The notes under the pieces were generated by a model. That model had not been told where the DNA came from and ran no database searches. It saw nothing but the letters and a program-made list of their open reading frames with translations. DNA of 23,964 nt from a virus. The position numbers were made by a program, and so were the translations under genes. Position 1 is the stretch's first letter, and each line of letters opens with the position of its first letter. Location of the stretch: the IMG/VR virus record IMGVR_UViG_3300042881_000275, positions 1 to 23,964 of that record; one strand, 5' to 3'. Of this stretch, positions 1-7,642 are shown one piece after another.

Positions 1-885
1 TGTAATCTGTCTTCTGTTATTGTTCGGAGCGATGATAGTGTGGATACTCTACGGAATAAAGTGCGCTTGGCTACTATTCTGGGGACTTTTCAATCGACGA
101 TGACTAACTTCCCGTACCTTCGTAAGGTGTGGCAGACAAACACTGAAGATGAGCGTTTGCTGGGTGTGTCTATGACTGGTATCTTGGACAATGCTTTGCT
201 CAATGACCCTGATAACACTGAGTTGCCAGCTATCTTGGAAGGACTAAAGAATGTTGCTATTGACACTAACGCTCAGTTTGCTGACGCTATCGGTATTAAT
301 CGTAGTGCTGCCATCACTGCCATTAAGCCTGAAGGCACTGTATCTCAGCTTACAGGCACTGCTAGTGGCATCCATCCTCAACATAGTCAGTACTTTATTC
401 GTCGTGTTCGGTCTGATAACAAAGACCCTTTAACTGACTTCTTGAAAGCTCAAGGGTTCCCTTCAGAATTGTGTGTGATGAAGCCTGATAGCACCACTAT
501 CTTTAGCTTTCCAATGCGAGTTGAGAAGGGTGCTGTACTTCGTGAAGACTTGAATGCTATTAAGCACCTGCGCTTGTGGCTCTTGTTCCAGCGTCACTAC
601 TGTGAGCATAAGCCTTCAGTGACTATCTCAGTGAATGAGACTGAGTGGCCTGAAGTTGGTGCGTGGGTGTGGAATAACTTTGATGAGATTACAGGTGTGA
701 GCTTCCTACCTATGGATGGTGGAACATACCGACAAGCTCCTTATGAGTCCATGACTGAAGAAGAGTATCATGCAATGGTTGCTGCTATGCCAGATGGTAT
801 TGATTGGGACAAACTGGTTGAAGGCACTGACAATGTTGAAGGTGCTCAGACACTAGCGTGTACCGCTGGTGCGTGTGAGATATGA
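1..885 (+). CDS. nrdJ: Adenosylcobalamin-dependent (class II) ribonucleotide reductase, C-terminal part
   Basis: Reduces ribonucleotides to deoxyribonucleotides for phage DNA synthesis, using coenzyme B12 and therefore independent of oxygen. The frame is open from base 1 (it begins CNLSSV), so the N-terminal part lies outside the window; the GTG at 40 is internal and not a start. Visible family features are the CNL segment that follows the active-site loop, the RHYCEHKPSVTISV block, a GVSFLP stretch near the C-terminus, and a terminal CTAGAC, a C-x4-C pair. In monomeric class II enzymes such as the Lactobacillus leichmannii reductase, such a C-terminal pair re-reduces the active site. The catalytic cysteine and the substrate-specificity region are outside the window. 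This is the only rightward gene series here, converging on the structural block. The class assignment is firm; triphosphate substrate use is inferred from the monomeric subfamily. Confidence 0.93.
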   Translation, partial: CNLSSVIVRSDDSVDTLRNKVRLATILGTFQSTMTNFPYLRKVWQTNTEDERLLGVSMTGILDNALLNDPDNTELPAILEGLKNVAIDTNAQFADAIGINRSAAITAIKPEGTVSQLTGTASGIHPQHSQYFIRRVRSDNKDPLTDFLKAQGFPSELCVMKPDSTTIFSFPMRVEKGAVLREDLNAIKHLRLWLLFQRHYCEHKPSVTISVNETEWPEVGAWVWNNFDEITGVSFLPMDGGTYRQAPYESMTEEEYHAMVAAMPDGIDWDKLVEGTDNVEGAQTLACTAGACEI

Positions 886-1034
886 TACTTGACTTTGAAT
901 TCAAGACTGGCTTAGTCTTTGGTATAGAAGCTGATGAACTCTATATCATGGATGAGAATGATAAGATGTCAGAGGAAGCTAATCAAGTTATCTACTTACA
1001 CATAGGATTTATAACACTAGCTTTTATCTTCTAA
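882..1034 (+). CDS. Small 50-aa protein translationally coupled to the reductase
   Basis: The ATG overlaps the TGA of the reductase gene (ATGA at 882-885), so translation is probably coupled by reinitiation. The 50-residue product has an acidic N-terminal half (MILDFEFKTGLVFGIEADEL) and ends in a hydrophobic stretch (YLHIGFITLAFIF), which could be one short membrane helix or a buried strand. The first residues look like a beta-hairpin. I do not know its function. Position suggests the same transcript as nrdJ, ending at the hairpin 5 bases downstream. Small proteins of this style occur in related environmental phages as far as I recall, but I could not check this. The reading is supported by the exact overlap, ordinary codon use and the immediate terminator. 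Confidence 0.72.
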   Translation: MILDFEFKTGLVFGIEADELYIMDENDKMSEEANQVIYLHIGFITLAFIF

Positions 1035-1038
1035 CTAA

Positions 1039-1070
1039 AAAGCCCCTTAGGAGTGATCCTTTGGGGCTTT
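1039..1070. terminator. Bidirectional hairpin terminator between convergent operons
   Basis: The arms AAAGCCCC (1039-1046) and GGGGCTTT (1063-1070) pair perfectly. An inner AGGA/TCCT pairing closes a GTGA loop, separated from the outer stem by a TT/TT mismatch. Read leftward, the stem is followed by a run of five T, so it should stop the lysis-operon transcript. Read rightward, it is followed by a weaker T-rich tail (CTTTATTATT) and should end the nrdJ transcript. It sits between the stop codons of two converging genes, the usual place for a shared terminator. Confidence 0.88.
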
Positions 1071-1077
1071 ATTATTG

Positions 1078-1590
1078 CTACTTGTCATCGCTTAAGAATA
1101 ACACTACTTCAGCTTTCCTTCGTTTAACTAATCCGGGTAGTTCTCTACCGCCTCCCTTAGTCCATTGCATGAAGGCTTCAGCAGCTGCCTCCCATTCACC
1201 TCTATTAATCTTCATCCGAATAGTAGACCGCTGAAAATTGCCCAGTCCGGCATTGAAGGCAAAACTGACGCACGCATCGAAAGCCCCTTGACGACCAGAT
1301 AGAGTAGGAGCAAGTCGTAGAACACCACGTTCAAAAAGGTTGACATCATCTGCGAATAGCTTTTCGATTTCCTCTTTAGACCATACACGATTGTCCTCCT
1401 GTCTCAATGGTAACTCTTTACGAATTGTTGTAGATTGTCCCTCTTTAGCTACCATTGGTAATCTGATCTGTTCCTGATATAAGACATGACCATAACCAAT
1501 AGTCCAAATATGAGCAGGACACAGGTAAGGCTTATTCCTACATCCTTCAAACCTGTGCATCAGGTCAGCTCCATCTTTACTTAGCTTCAC
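1078..1590 (-). CDS. Endolysin, T4-type lysozyme (glycoside hydrolase 24)
   Basis: Cleaves the glycan strands of host peptidoglycan at the end of infection. The N-terminus holds the family signature: E15 in HRFEGC, C24, then T30 in WTIGYGH, giving an E-x8-C-x5-T triad. T4 lysozyme has E-x8-D-x5-T; cysteine at the second position is a known tolerated variant. At 170 aa the length is normal for the family, and a C-terminal RRKAE helix region is present. No signal peptide or signal-anchor segment precedes the catalytic part, so the enzyme should need a holin to leave the cytoplasm. Its start overlaps the holin stop by four bases. It is the last gene of the leftward block. Confidence 0.94.
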   Translation of the reverse strand: MKLSKDGADLMHRFEGCRNKPYLCPAHIWTIGYGHVLYQEQIRLPMVAKEGQSTTIRKELPLRQEDNRVWSKEEIEKLFADDVNLFERGVLRLAPTLSGRQGAFDACVSFAFNAGLGNFQRSTIRMKINRGEWEAAAEAFMQWTKGGGRELPGLVKRRKAEVVLFLSDDK

Positions 1591-2090
1591 TTCTTGCTCC
1601 AGCTACGTGAACCGAACCAGAAGCCTATGATACCTCCTAGCATAGCCATCTCATCACTGCTAAAGATAATGTCAGATAAAGATATCAAGTCACCCATGTT
1701 CATCACTAGGTGAGGATTTAAGTATACATAGTAAGCAATCCAAGCATTGATAGCACAGAGTTCTAAGACAAAGATATAAGTCACCATAGGACGTACAGTG
1801 CCTACGAAGTTAACTACCCATCTACTAGCTTTATCCATGATCTTCTTATCATGATCGTATGCAGCTACAGTCATCTCAGCATCAGTCTGCATGGCAATCT
1901 GATCTGTACGTATCTCTTCCATACGTTCCTGAGCTGCAAACCCTTGAGCCATCATCTGAAGCTGCATCTCAACTTGAATCTGCGCTAAAGCTAACTCATG
2001 CTTTTGGTCATTCTTGTTTTGAAAGAAGTCTAATAGTTTAGGTAGACCTGAGATGAGCAGACCACCGAGGGTCGAGAATAGTGATAACAT
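1587..2090 (-). CDS. Three-transmembrane holin, GTA-holin-like
   Basis: Predicted to form the inner-membrane lesion that releases the endolysin. The 167-aa protein has a hydrophobic N-terminus (residues 1-22), a charged Gln/Met-rich helical stretch (25-90), a long membrane segment after VRPMVTY (about 102-124) and a final one containing GFWFGSRSW (about 148-163). The VRP motif before the second segment and FWFGSR near the C-terminus match the 3-TM holin family first described for gene-transfer-agent release. It lies directly before the endolysin (4-base ATGA overlap) and shares a TAATG junction with the small gene ahead. The family assignment is by motif recall; position supports it strongly. 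Confidence 0.82.
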   Translation of the reverse strand: MLSLFSTLGGLLISGLPKLLDFFQNKNDQKHELALAQIQVEMQLQMMAQGFAAQERMEEIRTDQIAMQTDAEMTVAAYDHDKKIMDKASRWVVNFVGTVRPMVTYIFVLELCAINAWIAYYVYLNPHLVMNMGDLISLSDIIFSSDEMAMLGGIIGFWFGSRSWSKK

Positions 2091-2239
2091 TATAGTCCTA
2101 TCTTACCGAGTAATAAAGCAACAATCTTATTGGAAAGATCATCAGGGAGAAACTTAAGGAAGCCTAAGAAGTACAGAGCTACAAGGCCATAGACAAATAT
2201 CTTTAGACACATATCAAATGTCTTCTGATACTCATTCAA
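2090..2239 (-). CDS. 49-aa single-pass membrane protein with TTG start
   Basis: An open frame bridges two lysis genes. TTG at 2239-2237 is preceded by AAAGG at about 8 bases, a good Shine-Dalgarno distance. A GTG at 2248-2246 is an alternative start but has no spaced ribosome site. The product begins NEYQKTFDMCLKIF and has one hydrophobic segment (about residues 12-31, rich in Val, Leu, Phe and Tyr), then a PDDLSNK turn and an aliphatic tail. The start lies inside the end of the 164-aa gene. The stop is TAATG with the holin start, so translation through the cassette looks coupled. Function unknown; candidates are an antiholin, a holin partner or a pinholin-like protein. Without this gene a 145-base gap would remain in an otherwise seamless operon. 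Confidence 0.66.
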   Translation of the reverse strand: MNEYQKTFDMCLKIFVYGLVALYFLGFLKFLPDDLSNKIVALLLGKIGL

Positions 2240-2730
2240 CGTCCACACCTTTGAGTAGTTGCACAGAAGTCCATTAATTCATAGATACCAATAAACACCA
2301 AGAACATTACAAAAGCAACACCACCAATAATCATAGCTAGTTCATTCATCTCTTGCTCTTTAGCTTTGGCTGCTTTCTCTGCTTTCTGTAAAGCACTTAA
2401 CTCTCTGGCATCATCTCTGTCCATCTGGTCTTGACGGGATTTAATTTTATTCCAGACATCAACCTTACCTGTTGTCATAAAGAGCATCTTTAACTCTTCT
2501 TCAAAGACTCTAGCTTGTTCTAAGGCCATCTCAATCTGCAAGGCAGTTCCCATATTGGAACCCTTACCCTTCTTAGCTTCAATCAATGCTTTAGTAGCGG
2601 TACTCTTGGCATCAAACATCTTGCCAATCATAGGTGCAAGAGAGCCTAGATCGTTGGCTACCTTACTAGCCTTCTTAACCATGCTGATAGCTGACTGTAT
2701 GCCAGCGAGGGCTGTCATTGGATCAATCAT
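2236..2730 (-). CDS. Membrane-anchored helical protein of the lysis region
   Basis: The 164-aa protein begins MIDPMTALAGI, followed by an amphipathic Ala/Lys/Met-rich region (15-60), a charged coiled-coil-like helix (65-130; repeated E, K, Q, R) and one strong membrane segment (about 131-153, IIGGVAFVMFLVFIGIY). A short tail with two cysteines (C156, C162) follows. I recall the MIDP-x-TA start and C-terminal membrane helix from proteins next to lysis genes in T7-like marine phages, where the function is not settled. It could be a membrane component of lysis or a minor virion protein. Spanins normally carry the anchor at the N-terminus, so a spanin role is less likely. The start overlaps the 55-aa gene stop as ATGA. 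Confidence 0.72.
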   Translation of the reverse strand: MIDPMTALAGIQSAISMVKKASKVANDLGSLAPMIGKMFDAKSTATKALIEAKKGKGSNMGTALQIEMALEQARVFEEELKMLFMTTGKVDVWNKIKSRQDQMDRDDARELSALQKAEKAAKAKEQEMNELAMIIGGVAFVMFLVFIGIYELMDFCATTQRCGR

Positions 2731-2894
2731 TTATTGTATGCTTTCTTCCATTCTAGACACACGACAATACGAGTCTTATAGTCAGCAGACCACCTCCATG
2801 TCCACTTAACACATCTATCTGCGTTAGGGTCGAAGCCAGCCGTAGCTATAAAACTCGTAAAGATGATGAGAAGGGCTAGAGTTAGCCTCTTCAT
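2727..2894 (-). CDS. 55-aa secreted protein with two cysteines
   Basis: The ATG at 2894 opens a 55-residue frame that fills the gap between the 854-aa and 164-aa genes; its TGA overlaps the next ATG (ATGA). Residues 1-19 form a classic signal peptide: KR, a hydrophobic core LALLIIFTSFI, and ATA before G20. The mature part is about 36 residues, rich in Trp and Arg (VKWTWRWS, LEWKK), with cysteines at about positions 28 and 46 that could form a disulfide in the periplasm. There is no lipobox cysteine, so it is not an outer-membrane lipoprotein spanin. Function unknown. Position at the head of the lysis cassette and the export signal suggest a role in envelope disruption or superinfection effects. 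No clear Shine-Dalgarno is seen, so coupling to the upstream stop at 2900 is likely. Confidence 0.74.
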   Translation of the reverse strand: MKRLTLALLIIFTSFIATAGFDPNADRCVKWTWRWSADYKTRIVVCLEWKKAYNK

Positions 2895-2899
2895 AGGGG

Positions 2900-5464
2900 T
2901 TACTCAGCGAATTGCTGTACTGGCTGTCTTTCGCTAAGCCCAAGCTCACCAGTGATGACAGGAGCAAGACCTCCAAAGATACCTGCTGAAGCAGTGTTCT
3001 TAGCTAACTTACCAGCTATGCTCAAAGCCTTTTTAATGCCTTGATCTGAAGTATCATTCAAAGCTTTTAATAGCTCAGCAGCATCTGCCACAGCTCCGGG
3101 GTTCTTTAAGAACTCTTGTATCTCTGTAGCCTCTGACTTAGTAGCTTTATTCTGTACAAAGCGACTAAACAAAGTAGAAGCTTTATAGAAGGTACTTTGA
3201 ACTTGTTGACGAATCAACGAAGCAGCCCGTGCTGGGTCAGTACCAAACTCACGCTCAAAGCCAGTCTGCTGTGTCAGTGTTTGGTTAACCTTATTACGTA
3301 GTGGAAACTGTGCAAGTCTTTCAGCACCTTCTAACAAGTCTTTAACTGTCTGTGCGTGATCTTTTCCAAACAAAGTATCAATGGTCTTAGCATTATCAGT
3401 ATAGAAAGCTATCTTATTAGGGTTGTTCAAACCAATCTCTAAAATACTGCTTTTAAGACCGTTACGTAATGCAGGATCTGATCCAGCCATACGGATAAGC
3501 CTGTTCATGTCTTCAGGAGTCTTTAAAGCATTGTTTACAAAACCTTCAAAACCACCTTTAGAGCCGTAAGACTCTGACCAGACATTAGCAAACTTCTCAA
3601 CTGTTGCTTGTTTCTGTTCATCAAGAATACGTGATCTGTTTGTACGCAGGTCAGCTACATTGTTAGATAAACCTTGTAACCGTTCTTTCAAGCCCGGTAC
3701 TTGTTCTATAGCTGTATTGTTCTTCTTAATGAATGATGTTAAAGCTGCAGGGTTAACTTCTAATGTATTCTTATTAACAATGCCATCTGTCTGTGCAATA
3801 CGCATTAAGAAGGCATCTTCAATAATCTTTACAGCCTCTGGAGAGTTATCTGAAGCTGCTAAGATCTGACGAACTGCAGAAGGCTTATTTGTAAGCATTG
3901 GAACCACAGATTCAACAAACCTTGCTCTGTCTACAGACACTACACCAGCTTCACTAAATGGCATTCCAACCTTAGCTGCAAAGTCTTTATCAGCTTGCTT
4001 ATATGGAACTGCAAAGGACTCAGGCATAGTACCAATAGCTTCGTCTAATTGTCTCTTAAAACCAAGCAAGATACGTGACTGATCTCTATCTTGTGTGTCT
4101 CCAATAGCTTTGTTAACAGCTCTCTTTAAAGAGTCAACATCAGTAACAGATACAGGCTCAAAAGTACCTTCAACTGATTTAACAAGGTTAGGATACTTTG
4201 CAGCAAACTTACTACTTGTAGGTGCTTTCTTGGGTGCAAAAGCTCTATCTACTTGTGATAGTAAGCCGGGGAACTTAGCAAAGACATCACTAGCTCTTTC
4301 TTGCTTGATGTAATTCCAAACTACAGCAGCCACTGGAGAGTCCATTTCAACGCCATCTGCTTTAGCTTTATCTAATAAAGGTGTGTATACATTCTTAGAG
4401 AAGTCAGCACGTACAGCCTTTTCCTTAGCAGCCAATAAACTATTTACACGATTACCAATATCTTCTTTGTTTGTAGATACATTTAAAGTATCTTCAGTTA
4501 GTTCTTTGATACGAGTATCTATTGTTTCAAGTGTACGGTTCTGATTAGCTAACCTCATCTCAGCTGCTGTCTCTCTACGGAAGTTCTCAAGCTCTACCTT
4601 CTTAGCTTCTACTTGAGCAATAGCTTCAGCATTCTTAGGATCTCCAGCAAGTCTACGCTGTGCTACTCTTACAGCCTCTAAAGCTTCCTTCTCTTGGTTA
4701 GCCATGAAAGCTGTGAACGAAGCATTCTCACCACGGGATGTCTGTGAACTAACCAAACCACCTAGAGTAGTATCTCCTTTGGAAGCAGCTGTAACTGGTA
4801 ACTTCACACCTGTAGAAGCTTCAATTTCCTTAGCCCTTAATAGATCATCAGACAGTGTTGGGTTAGCTTCCATCGCTTGAGATAAACGACCACGAGCACG
4901 TACACCACCAGCTGCTTTGGACACCTCATCTACAATGTTACCAGTTTGAGATCTCATTGCACCTAAGGCCATCTCAGGAACATTACGAGTAACTGTATTA
5001 GCAAACAAACCTGAACCTAAGCCACCTACAAACTCACCTACTGGTCTGTAAGCTTCTCCAAACTTTTGAGCTACTTGTTGGCCTGTCTCTCCACCAACTA
5101 AACCACTGGCAGCTCCAATAGTTCCTTCAGCTGCTAACGCACGACCAGACTGAGGCATCAATGCTTTAGCCAAGTTAGCTGTATACGGTGCTGCTCTACC
5201 ACCTTGTGTTAATGCTTGTAAACCTCTAGCACCTGCACCTAAGACAGGCACTGCAGCAGCACCCATCATAGCGTTATTGAACATACGCTCATTAGCTGAC
5301 ATCTGAGGCTGTGCCGGAGGAGCTGGGGGATTACCTCCAGTAGGGATGGCTTCAGGGCCAGTTGTAGGTGCTGCACCACCTAAGTCAGCTGCAATCTCGT
5401 CAATCTCAGCGTCAGTTAGTTCTTTAGTAGTGGTAATAGTTTTGCCATTGATAACATACTTCAT
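2900..5464 (-). CDS. Large internal virion / DNA-ejection protein candidate (854 aa)
   Basis: Not recognised as a named family. The N-terminus (1-30, MKYVINGKTITTTKELTDAE) is a small folded motif. A Pro/Gly linker follows (about 35-55), then an Ala/Gly-rich hydrophobic region (60-165), charged helices rich in E, K, R and N (180-350), and long mixed helical regions. A last Gly/Ala hydrophobic stretch (SAGIFGGLAPVITGEL) comes before the C-terminus. Size, helix content, hydrophobic patches and place after the tail tube genes match the ejected core proteins of T7-like phages (gp14-gp15-gp16). I see no lytic transglycosylase motif. Its start shares TAATG with the preceding gene stop. The ejection role is inferred from position and composition only. 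Confidence 0.6.
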   Translation of the reverse strand: MKYVINGKTITTTKELTDAEIDEIAADLGGAAPTTGPEAIPTGGNPPAPPAQPQMSANERMFNNAMMGAAAVPVLGAGARGLQALTQGGRAAPYTANLAKALMPQSGRALAAEGTIGAASGLVGGETGQQVAQKFGEAYRPVGEFVGGLGSGLFANTVTRNVPEMALGAMRSQTGNIVDEVSKAAGGVRARGRLSQAMEANPTLSDDLLRAKEIEASTGVKLPVTAASKGDTTLGGLVSSQTSRGENASFTAFMANQEKEALEAVRVAQRRLAGDPKNAEAIAQVEAKKVELENFRRETAAEMRLANQNRTLETIDTRIKELTEDTLNVSTNKEDIGNRVNSLLAAKEKAVRADFSKNVYTPLLDKAKADGVEMDSPVAAVVWNYIKQERASDVFAKFPGLLSQVDRAFAPKKAPTSSKFAAKYPNLVKSVEGTFEPVSVTDVDSLKRAVNKAIGDTQDRDQSRILLGFKRQLDEAIGTMPESFAVPYKQADKDFAAKVGMPFSEAGVVSVDRARFVESVVPMLTNKPSAVRQILAASDNSPEAVKIIEDAFLMRIAQTDGIVNKNTLEVNPAALTSFIKKNNTAIEQVPGLKERLQGLSNNVADLRTNRSRILDEQKQATVEKFANVWSESYGSKGGFEGFVNNALKTPEDMNRLIRMAGSDPALRNGLKSSILEIGLNNPNKIAFYTDNAKTIDTLFGKDHAQTVKDLLEGAERLAQFPLRNKVNQTLTQQTGFEREFGTDPARAASLIRQQVQSTFYKASTLFSRFVQNKATKSEATEIQEFLKNPGAVADAAELLKALNDTSDQGIKKALSIAGKLAKNTASAGIFGGLAPVITGELGLSERQPVQQFAE

Positions 5465-6630
5465 TAATTATCCCCTACAGTATATTCAACACCACTCTTA
5501 GTTTTACGTACATTAGCAGGTGCATTACCTCTCAGTGTAAATACTTCTTTAACCTGCTCAGGTGTATAAAGACCTGATAGCTCAGCTGTACGTTGTGTCT
5601 GTTTAATCTCATTGTTCTCAAGAGCTTCATTCTTCTTCTTGATAATCTGAGCAAGTTGTTTTAACTTACGAGTAGTATCTGCAGTTGCAGTACCTGTTGC
5701 AAGGCGAGAAGCAGTATCGGACACCATACCAATCAATGAAGGATCTCCACCAAAAGCATCTACGTCAGCCTTAGATAGTTGTTGTTCTCCAGCTGCTTTA
5801 GCAAGTTGACGGGACAATGCTGAAGCTGAAGCAAAGTTGCCTGTCTTAAGAACATCATCTGCTAACTCAATAGCTGTAGAAGCTGCATTGACAGCATCAC
5901 GATAAGGCTTCAATGTAGTGTTAAGGTTCTGACGAAGACCAACAATATCACCAGCTCCTTTTACACCGGGAAGCTGATTAACAATCTTAGTTCCCTTACC
6001 TTCTCCAGCTGCTTTAATAACAGCGTTTACTTCTGCAATCTCTTTGTCTTGAGCAGGTGAGATTAATGTTTTTCTGTACTCTTGTAGTGTTTGAATTTCT
6101 GATGGTGAGTATTCTTTATCTTTAAACTTTAAGTCAGCAACATTCTTTGATGTTTTGTATAAGGCTAAACTTGCAGGAGTATAGACACCTTTAGTTAATA
6201 GTTGTTGGAACGGATCTGCAGATTCTCTTTCACGCTCACGCTGTGTTTTAAGAGCTTGTTCCGAACCTAACTTAGCTTCTTCCATCTCCATAGTCATAGC
6301 ACGTTGAGTTAACTGCAGAGATGATTCAGGATCTGTAGCTTGTAACGCTGCAGCCATTTCACGAAGACCCTTAGCTGTGTTAGTGTTATATTGGCCTGCA
6401 AGTTGACGTAAACGGGTAGCACGTTGGATAGTAGGGTCTTGGGTGTCCACACCAAAAGCACCTGCTAAACCTTGTCCTAAGTTAGCACCGCCTTTGTAGG
6501 CCATTGAGCTAAGTTGCTGGTTTTGAGTCATCTCAGCAAACTGTGCAGCCTTCTGATCTAGCATAGCACGTTGCATTTCCTCAGGAGTACCCATGCCTCC
6601 AAACAAACCTTGAATTGATTGTGTTGCCAT
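5464..6630 (-). CDS. Helical internal virion protein candidate (388 aa)
   Basis: An almost wholly helical 388-aa protein, rich in Ala, Gln, Leu, Lys and Glu, with a short hydrophobic, Gly-rich N-terminus (SIQGLFGGMGTPEEM) and a Gly/Ala patch (GGANLGQGLAGAFG, about 47-60). Coiled-coil-like stretches lie at about 65-145 and 320-350. The C-terminus ends with a short segment TKSGVEYTVGDN that looks like a small beta motif. A clear AAGGA ribosome site precedes the ATG. It is the middle of three consecutive large Ala/Gln-rich genes between the tail tube and lysis genes. In T7-like phages that place holds proteins carried in the head and ejected into the host. Function inferred from context. Confidence 0.58.
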   Translation of the reverse strand: MATQSIQGLFGGMGTPEEMQRAMLDQKAAQFAEMTQNQQLSSMAYKGGANLGQGLAGAFGVDTQDPTIQRATRLRQLAGQYNTNTAKGLREMAAALQATDPESSLQLTQRAMTMEMEEAKLGSEQALKTQRERERESADPFQQLLTKGVYTPASLALYKTSKNVADLKFKDKEYSPSEIQTLQEYRKTLISPAQDKEIAEVNAVIKAAGEGKGTKIVNQLPGVKGAGDIVGLRQNLNTTLKPYRDAVNAASTAIELADDVLKTGNFASASALSRQLAKAAGEQQLSKADVDAFGGDPSLIGMVSDTASRLATGTATADTTRKLKQLAQIIKKKNEALENNEIKQTQRTAELSGLYTPEQVKEVFTLRGNAPANVRKTKSGVEYTVGDN

Positions 6631-6640
6631 TATTTATTCC

Positions 6641-7642
6641 TTAGTATCCAAAGTATCCGCTAACAGCAGCTGGTTGATAAGGTGTTGCAGATGGTGTAGA
6701 CAATCCTCTAATTAGCTGACTAATAGGATCTGTTAAGCCAGCTACAGTACCTTGCAAAGCTGCACGTTGAGCTTGATTAGCAGTAGACTGTCCTGCTGCA
6801 TACTGATTTGCAGCTGCTTGAGCTGAAGCGGCTCCTGCTGATCCCAGAGCCGAACCTTGAGTCAAAGCATTCAAACCTTGGTTTTCTATATTAGTAGCAC
6901 CCTGCATATAATTAGTGTATGGAGCTAAAGCTTGTGTTTGTAAGTTAAAGCCTTGACCTGCTAAGTTCAAACCACCAGTCATTAATCCCTGACCAAACGT
7001 AGCTTGTTGCTGACCAGCTTGTTGAGCCTGTGCAGCTAACTGAGCATCCTGCTGAGCCATAGCATTGTAGTATGCAGCCATCTGCGGATTAGTAGCTTGC
7101 AAGCCGGGAGCACCTGCAGCGTATCCCGCAGCGGTTCCACCAGTAGCTAGACCTAAACGACCTTGCTGTTGCTGTTGGTTAGTTAAATTAGCTAATGACT
7201 GTTCACGACCCGGAGCTAACAGTTGTTGCTGTTGAGTTAGATACTGCTGAGCTTGTGCTTGAGGTGTTTGAGCAATGTAGCCAGCACCTAAGTTAAACAG
7301 ACCTGCAGCTTGAGCATTTACATTAGGCTGATATGCTTGAATCTGTTGAGCTTGACTTAAACCAGTATTAGCCAGTCCCATTAAACCTTCACGGGCAGCA
7401 GCTACGTCAGGAGCTACTTGGTAGCCAGCACCTATTAGTTGGCCTGATGTTGGGTCATATTGGAAGCCTGACTTACCGAACCTTGTAGTAACCCCTACAG
7501 GTCTGAATTGTGCCATCTGTGCAGCTTGCTGAGCAGATTGTGTAGCGTTACCAGCTGCTTGATTAGCTGCATAATTAGTACCCAAAGCACCTACGGCACT
7601 AGCACCAAGGGTTCCAAGTAAACTTGTATAATCGATAGCCAT
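6641..7642 (-). CDS. Ala/Gln-rich internal virion protein candidate (333 aa)
   Basis: The N-terminus (MAIDYTSLLGTLGASAVGAL) is a Gly/Ala hydrophobic helix that could insert in a membrane. It is followed by an Ala/Gln-rich helix, a short non-repetitive segment (RFGKSGFQYDPTSGQLIGAGYQ, about 54-75, described here only by its ends RFGKSG and GAGYQ), then a long low-complexity Gln/Ala helical body (about 80-310) and a C-terminus ending in GYFGY. I recall proteins with this start and the FQYDP segment next to tail genes of environmental podoviruses, without assigned function. It is the first of the ejection-like trio and shares TAATG with the 76-aa gene. Composition suggests a structural or ejected protein rather than an enzyme. 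Confidence 0.58.
   Translation of the reverse strand: MAIDYTSLLGTLGASAVGALGTNYAANQAAGNATQSAQQAAQMAQFRPVGVTTRFGKSGFQYDPTSGQLIGAGYQVAPDVAAAREGLMGLANTGLSQAQQIQAYQPNVNAQAAGLFNLGAGYIAQTPQAQAQQYLTQQQQLLAPGREQSLANLTNQQQQQGRLGLATGGTAAGYAAGAPGLQATNPQMAAYYNAMAQQDAQLAAQAQQAGQQQATFGQGLMTGGLNLAGQGFNLQTQALAPYTNYMQGATNIENQGLNALTQGSALGSAGAASAQAAANQYAAGQSTANQAQRAALQGTVAGLTDPISQLIRGLSTPSATPYQPAAVSGYFGY

Noticed and set aside
1078-1140. Signal-anchor-release endolysin
   Set aside because: The N-terminus of the lysozyme is polar and charged (MKLSKDGADL), with no membrane segment before the catalytic Glu.
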